Shown here piece by piece: positions 60,037-64,000 of a DNA stretch of 64,000 nt. How positions within the stretch are numbered: the first letter of the stretch is position 1; the number at the start of each line of letters is the position of its first letter. A program made the position numbers and the translations under genes. The DNA lies in assembly GCF_007993865.1 (NCBI RefSeq), contig NZ_VIUH01000009.1:1-64000 (forward strand). The letters are read 5' to 3'. Source of the stretch: Pseudomonas sp. SJZ079 (GTDB taxonomy: Bacteria > Pseudomonadota > Gammaproteobacteria > Pseudomonadales > Pseudomonadaceae). The notes below the pieces were generated by a model. The model saw nothing but the letters and a program-made list of their open reading frames with translations, did no database searches and was not told the origin of the DNA.

Positions 60037-61302
60037 TCATAAACGAATCGACAGGCCGTCGCTCAGCGATTGCCGATAGGCGCGCCAGGCCGGGATGCAG
60101 CCCATCAACAGGGCGGCAGCGAGAATAGCGCCGAGCAGCGACCACTCATAGGGCGAGGGTGTATTCAGCGGCAGATACAGGCCGTAGTGGGCCTGCACAT
60201 AGCCCTGCGCGCCGGCGATGCCGAGATACAGCAGCAGTATCCCGAGCAACACACCGGCCAGCGCCAGGCTGAAGGCTTCGAGTATCAGCAGGCTGGCGAT
60301 ATGCCAGGGGCGGGCGCCGACCGAACGCAGAATCGCCATCTCGCGGCGGCGTTCGTTGAGGCTGGTGAGAATGGCGGTGAGCATGCCGATCAGCCCAGTC
60401 AACACGACGAACAGCGAGACTACGAACAGCGCCTGCTCCGCCGTGCTCATCAGGCTCCACAGTTCCTGCAGGGCAACGCCTGGGAGGATCGCCAGCAGCG
60501 GTTCGCCGCGAAACTCGTTGATCTCGCGCTGCAGGCTGAAGGTGGCGATCTTGCTGTTGAGCCCCAGCAGTACTGCGGTGATTGCCTCGGGTTGCAGCTG
60601 CAAGGTGCGCGCCTGTTCGGCCGAGACCTTGCCGGCGCCGCGCGTGGGCATGCCGTTCTGCCAGTCGATGTGCAGCGCCTGCATGCCGGCCAGGGAGATG
60701 TGCAGGGTGCGGTCCACCGGGGTGCCGCTGCGCGCCAGGATGCCGACCACGCGAAAGGGTTTGTCGTCGTGCTTGAGCAGGCTGATGGTCGCCACGCCGT
60801 GGGCCAGTACCAGCTGGTCGCCGAGCCGATAGTGCAGCGCCTCGGCCACTTCGGCGCCGAGCACCACCTCGAACGGGTCGTCGGCGAAGGCGCGGCCCTG
60901 GCTCAGGCTCAAGGGCTGGCTGCGGCCATAGCGATAGTGGCTGAAATAGTCCGGGTTGGTGCCCATCACCCGGTAGCCGCGATGCGAGTCGCCGAGGGAG
61001 ATGGGGATCGCCCACTTCACCTGGCGATGCCTGGCGAAGTGCTCGAAGCTGTCCCAGCGGATGTTGTTGGTGGCGTTGCCGATGCGGAACACCGAATACA
61101 ACAGCAGGTTGACCGAGCCGGAGCGGGCGCCGACGATCAGGTCGGTGCCGCTGATGGTATTGGCGAAGCTGGCGCGCGCCTCGCTGCGCACCCGTTCGAC
61201 GGCCAGCAACAGGCACACCGACAGGGCGATGGCGAATGCCGTGAGCAGGGCGGTGAAGCGGCGGTTGCCCAGGCTGGCCAGGGCTAGACGGAGTAGGTAC
61301 AC
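60037..61302 (-). CDS. ABC transporter permease, FtsX/MacB-like
   Basis: A 421-aa inner-membrane protein with an N-terminal helix (about 12-36), a large periplasmic MacB-like domain (about 40-270) and three C-terminal helices (about 285-320, 335-365, 385-410; FtsX domain with SLNERRREMAILRSVGARPWHI). GTG 61302 with GGAGG upstream is the start. It lies one base after the ATPase stop. Predicted to work with that ATPase and ZrgA. Confidence 0.88.
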   Translation of the reverse strand: MYLLRLALASLGNRRFTALLTAFAIALSVCLLLAVERVRSEARASFANTISGTDLIVGARSGSVNLLLYSVFRIGNATNNIRWDSFEHFARHRQVKWAIPISLGDSHRGYRVMGTNPDYFSHYRYGRSQPLSLSQGRAFADDPFEVVLGAEVAEALHYRLGDQLVLAHGVATISLLKHDDKPFRVVGILARSGTPVDRTLHISLAGMQALHIDWQNGMPTRGAGKVSAEQARTLQLQPEAITAVLLGLNSKIATFSLQREINEFRGEPLLAILPGVALQELWSLMSTAEQALFVVSLFVVLTGLIGMLTAILTSLNERRREMAILRSVGARPWHIASLLILEAFSLALAGVLLGILLLYLGIAGAQGYVQAHYGLYLPLNTPSPYEWSLLGAILAAALLMGCIPAWRAYRQSLSDGLSIRL

Positions 61303-61303
61303 C

Positions 61304-62011
61304 TCAGACCTCCTGGGGCGCGGCGGCGCGGTTGAGTTCGGCCAGTGACAGGCTGCGATCGAACAGGTGCGCCAGGCTCTGGTCGTGGCTGACGAACAGC
61401 AGGCTGGCGCCGGCGTCGCGGCATTCGCTGAACAACAGCTGCAGGAACGCCTCGCGGGCATCGGCATCCAGTGCCGAGGTCGGCTCGTCGGCGATCACCA
61501 GCTCCGGCTGGCCGATCAGCGCGCGGGCGGCGGCGACCCGTTGTTGCTGGCCGATCGACAGGCTGTCGGCGCGGCGCTGCAACAGCTCGGCCTTGAGGCC
61601 GAGATGGGCCAGCAGGCTGGCGGCGGCCTGATCGATACTGCCGTGGCGCTGCCGCGCGCGCTGAGCGCGCAGGCGGGAGAAGTGGCAGGGCAGCTCGACG
61701 TTCTCGCGCACCGAGAGAAACGGCAGCAGGTTGAACTGTTGGAAGATGTAGCCGCTGTGGTCGACGCGGAAGCGGTCACGGGCAGCGGAGCCGAGAGCGC
61801 TCAGCTCCTGATCGAGCAGCCGCACGCTGCCGCGATCGGCCTGCTGCACGCCGCCGAGCAGGCCGAGCAGGGTGGTCTTGCCGCTGCCGCTGGGGCCCTT
61901 GAGGAACAGGCTCTCGCCGCGCTGCAAGGTGAAACTGGCGATGTCCAGCAGCGGCGCCTGGCCGGGCCAGGCGAAGCCGAGGTTGCTGAGTGCGAGCAGG
62001 GGAGTGGTCAT
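61304..62011 (-). CDS. ABC transporter ATP-binding protein (LolD/MacB-like)
   Basis: A 235-aa ATPase. Walker A GPSGSGKTT, Q-loop FQQFNLLPFLSV, signature LSIGQQQRVAAARAL, Walker B LVIADEPTSALD and switch VSHD are visible. The signature reads LSIGQ, not LSGGQ, a common MacB-family variant. ATG 62011 is chosen; ATG 62029 would add six residues. Pairs with the permease downstream. Confidence 0.88.
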   Translation of the reverse strand: MTTPLLALSNLGFAWPGQAPLLDIASFTLQRGESLFLKGPSGSGKTTLLGLLGGVQQADRGSVRLLDQELSALGSAARDRFRVDHSGYIFQQFNLLPFLSVRENVELPCHFSRLRAQRARQRHGSIDQAAASLLAHLGLKAELLQRRADSLSIGQQQRVAAARALIGQPELVIADEPTSALDADAREAFLQLLFSECRDAGASLLFVSHDQSLAHLFDRSLSLAELNRAAAPQEV

Positions 62012-62112
62012 AGCGGCTTGATCATGCAAAGGCTCAGGCGAACGGCAATCTTGGGGAGGCTGAGGATGCCAGGCTCCGAGGGAGTTTCAAGTCGAACAGG
62101 ATAGGCAGACCC

Positions 62113-62673
62113 TCAAAAGGTCAGGCGCGGGTTGTCCGGCGTCAGCTCTGCGCCCTGCTGGCCATTCGGGCCGAGCAGTTGCACCTGGATTTTCAGGGTG
62201 GCGGGGAAGCGTTTGAACAGCTCGCTCAGGTCCAGCTGCTGCACGGCGTCTGCTTGAGCGCAGGCGAAGCGGTAGTGGGCGTGGATCTCGCTGTGTTCGC
62301 CGGCATCTTCGTGCTCCTCATGCTTCTCATGATCTTCAGGGCCGAACAGGGGGCTTTGCAGTTCTTGTGTACTCAGGCTGCAGCCGCCAGTGGCCAGGCC
62401 GAACAGCGCCTGCGGTTGTTCCAGTTGGCGACGCGCGCTGGCGATCTTGGCCCGATCGGCCGGGCTGTTGGCGGCATGTTCGAAGCCCAGCAGGTTGATG
62501 GCCGGGCTTTCCAGCTCCAGTTCCAGAACCGAGCCGTCCAGCGCCACGTTCAGTTGTGCCATGCCATGAGCGTGGGCAGCGAGGCTGGTATGTTCGCTGT
62601 GCTCATGTTGCTGGGCGTGGCTGATGCTCAGCGGCAGCAGGGCGAAGGGCAGGGTAAACAGCAAGCGACGCAT
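62113..62673 (-). CDS. zrgA: DUF2796 zinc-uptake protein ZrgA
   Basis: A 186-aa periplasmic protein: signal peptide (1-20), His-rich N-terminus (HEHSEHTSLAAHAHG) and a second His/Glu-rich loop (EDHEKHEEHEDAGEHSEIHAH, in part, near 112-132), which are likely zinc-binding. DUF2796 is ZrgA, first gene of the zinc-regulated zrg system of Vibrio cholerae. The next gene starts about 100 bases downstream on the same strand, consistent with one operon. Confidence 0.88.
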   Translation of the reverse strand: MRRLLFTLPFALLPLSISHAQQHEHSEHTSLAAHAHGMAQLNVALDGSVLELELESPAINLLGFEHAANSPADRAKIASARRQLEQPQALFGLATGGCSLSTQELQSPLFGPEDHEKHEEHEDAGEHSEIHAHYRFACAQADAVQQLDLSELFKRFPATLKIQVQLLGPNGQQGAELTPDNPRLTF

Positions 62674-62697
62674 GATGATCTCCGGGTAAGCCTGATA

Positions 62698-62720
62698 GTT
62701 ATTGATACGTTATAACAATA
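62698..62720 (-). promoter_or_regulatory. candidate Zur operator upstream of zrgA
   Basis: The AT-rich stretch has the 8-bp palindrome GTTATAAC (62709-62716) and a second GTTAT half-site at 62698-62702. GTTATA-type repeats form the core of Zur boxes in gammaproteobacteria. It lies 25-47 bases upstream of the zrgA start, where a repressor would act. The full 7-1-7 Zur palindrome is not perfect here. Confidence 0.45.
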
Positions 62721-62800
62721 TCTATTTGATCTGGCTAGCCTCGCTTGGCTGAGGCCTGCCGGCGTGGGAGCATGGCCGCAGTTAACCCGAGGGCGACAAG

Positions 62801-63145
62801 ATGGTGCGTATTCGTGGGCGGATCGGCGATTGGCCGGTGGACCTGACCCTGGAGTTGGACCCGCAGGACTGGGCGCAATTGGCCGGGCAATTGCCGGCGG
62901 TGGCAGAGGCAGCGGCGGCGCCGGTGAGCGCGCCGATGCCAACCGATGCGCTGTGGCAGACCACCCTGGAGCTGTTGCGCAAGGCCGGGCGGATCGAGGG
63001 GCCGCAGTTGCTCGAGCAGTTAGCCGCGCTGGCGGGCGGTGAGGCAGCCGGCAAGCGCCTGCTGGTGCGGCTGCGCCATTGCGCGCAGGTGCGCATGGAA
63101 AGCGGGGAAGATGCGCCGATTTATTGTTGGGTGGACGCCGGCTAG
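62801..63145 (+). CDS. hypothetical protein
   Basis: A 114-aa soluble protein (MVRIRGRIGDWPVDLTLELDPQDW...). It has a hydrophilic beta-like N-terminus, an Ala-rich linker (about 31-47) and a helical C-terminal half (LWQTTLELLRKAGRIEGPQLLEQLAALAG). A winged-helix-like tail is conceivable, but I do not recognise a family. GAGGG precedes the ATG and codon use is like its neighbours, so it is probably real. It is divergent from the zrg operon. Confidence 0.65.
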   Translation: MVRIRGRIGDWPVDLTLELDPQDWAQLAGQLPAVAEAAAAPVSAPMPTDALWQTTLELLRKAGRIEGPQLLEQLAALAGGEAAGKRLLVRLRHCAQVRMESGEDAPIYCWVDAG

Positions 63146-63212
63146 CGCGCCGGGCATCGGGGCGCGGTTGCGCCCCTGTTGAATCAGCCCTTGCGCCGAC
63201 GCTGGCCTGCAC

Positions 63213-63287
63213 GCTGGGTTTCGCTGCGCTCTACGCCAGCCTGCGGACGGTGACAGTAGGCTGGCGTAGAGCGTAGCGAAACCCAGC
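63213..63287. repeat. long inverted repeat of REP type
   Basis: Arms of 32 bases (63213-63244 and 63256-63287) match at 30 positions around an 11-base loop; the two differences allow G-U pairs. The arm starts GCTGGGTTTCGC and includes CTACGCCAGCC, a sequence style I know from Pseudomonas intergenic repeats. It lies between convergent genes and may also act in transcript ends. Confidence 0.8.
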
Positions 63288-63321
63288 AAAGCTCGCTGGC
63301 TACGCCGGTCTTACAAACTAG

Positions 63322-64000
63322 TCAATAAATCGCCTGGTACAGCTTGCGGCGGTAGGCCGTGACCAGCGGATGGTCGCTGCCGAGCAGGTCGAACATCTGC
63401 AGCAGGGTGCTGTGTGGCAGGCCGTCGGCGTAGCCGCGATTACGCACGAACAGCTTGAGCAAACCGTCCAGCGCCGGCTCGTACTGCTGCCGCGCCAGTT
63501 GCTGGATGGTCAGCTGGTAGGCCGCCTCGTCGTCCTCGGCATTCTGCGCCAGGCGGCTTTTCAGGCTGGCCACATCCGGTAGGTCGGCGGCCTGGCGCAG
63601 GAAGGTCAGTTGCGCCCGCGCGCCCGCCAGCGCCTGCTTGTGCTCATCGCCGCTGACCGCATTGAGCACGGTTTCGGCCTCGCTCAGCTCGCCGCGCTCG
63701 AGCAGGCAGCGGGCGTAGAGAATCAGCGCGGCGGGTTTTTCACTGTCCTCGCCGAGCAATTGCTTGAGCAGGTTTTCCGCCTCGGCGAAGCGCCCTTCGG
63801 TGAACAGCGCCTGGGCCGTTTCCAGTGGCTTGGCGGTTGGTGCGGCGGGCTCGGCGACATGCGGCTGGAGCAGGGTGCGAATCGCCGACTCCGGCTGGGC
63901 GCCGGTGAAACCGTCGACCGGTTGGCCGTCCTTGAACAGCACCACGGTCGGCAGGCTGCGAATGCCGAAACGGGCCACCACGTCGGGCTCGGCATCGCAG
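63322..64000 (-). CDS. ybbN: Thioredoxin-fold TPR co-chaperone YbbN/CnoX, N-terminus cut by the window end
   Basis: The visible 226 residues begin inside the thioredoxin domain (CDAEPDVVARFGIRSLPT, with the cis-Pro loop, then VVLFKDGQPVDGF). They continue into a helical TPR region (AQALFTEGRFAEAENLLKQL, YARCLLERGELSEAETVL) and a conserved C-terminus (HPLVTAYRRKLYQAIY). CnoX protects substrates from oxidation and hands them to DnaK or GroEL in E. coli. The active-site segment and start codon are outside the window. Confidence 0.9.
   Translation of the reverse strand, partial: CDAEPDVVARFGIRSLPTVVLFKDGQPVDGFTGAQPESAIRTLLQPHVAEPAAPTAKPLETAQALFTEGRFAEAENLLKQLLGEDSEKPAALILYARCLLERGELSEAETVLNAVSGDEHKQALAGARAQLTFLRQAADLPDVASLKSRLAQNAEDDEAAYQLTIQQLARQQYEPALDGLLKLFVRNRGYADGLPHSTLLQMFDLLGSDHPLVTAYRRKLYQAIY

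Noticed and set aside
60070..61287. 405-codon plus-strand frame opposite the FtsX-type permease, and 61367-62104 opposite the ATPase
   Set aside because: Low-complexity Ala/Gln-rich translations typical of GC-rich antisense frames.

Overview
The window is chromosomal DNA from a Pseudomonas (Gammaproteobacteria). It opens in the 3' end of a 5S rRNA gene. It then runs through birA-coaX-SPOR protein, a tRNA-Tyr/Gly/Thr-tufB unit, trpT-secE-nusG, rplKAJL-rpoBC, the str operon (rpsL-rpsG-fusA-tufA), the S10, spc and alpha ribosomal-protein operons, a non-haem ferritin, uvrA, an MFS transporter and ssb. From memory this is the order of the PAO1 birA-to-ssb segment, and diagnostic details fit: 1357-aa RpoB, 1399-aa RpoC with a TTG start, 397-aa EF-Tu, and the S14/L36 types.

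Positions 1-34680 are housekeeping information-processing genes on the + strand. Protein genes are tightly packed. The gaps that do exist hold rho-independent hairpins, autoregulatory leaders (L1, L10 and probably others) and sigma70 promoters with 17-bp spacers. At several points a promoter is physically interleaved with the terminator of the unit before it (4293-4331, 27587-27641, 31655-31707), and at the str operon the promoter lies upstream of the rpoC terminator hairpin. The two EF-Tu genes differ at about 32 of 397 residues, which is unusual for a tuf pair. A 458-base gene-free stretch (34678-35135) sits where PAO1 has katA.

Positions 40700-50050 are accessory catabolism. A LysR regulator is divergent from a thiamine-diphosphate 2-oxoacid decarboxylase resembling AruI, an aldehyde dehydrogenase, a complete PotFGHI/PotABCD-type ABC importer and an SDR protein that lacks the catalytic Tyr and Lys. 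The set reads as uptake and oxidation of a guanidino, polyamine or related amine compound, but no aminotransferase is encoded. A sugar-nucleotide reductase-like gene and an NDP-sugar epimerase follow, then OmpW on the other strand.

Positions 53030-57960 encode a second-type TonB energising system: DUF3450 protein, TtpC-like MotA/TolQ/ExbB protein, ExbB, ExbD, TonB and a TPR protein, behind a possible Fur-controlled promoter. Its terminator hairpin has been split by a complete 1424-bp IS4-family element with a 12-bp target duplication. Positions 59501-62673 (minus strand) carry a Zrg-like zinc-uptake operon: DUF2796/ZrgA, ABC ATPase, FtsX-type permease and DUF3299 lipoprotein-like protein, with AT-rich Zur-like sequence upstream. 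The window ends inside a thioredoxin-TPR co-chaperone gene (YbbN/CnoX).
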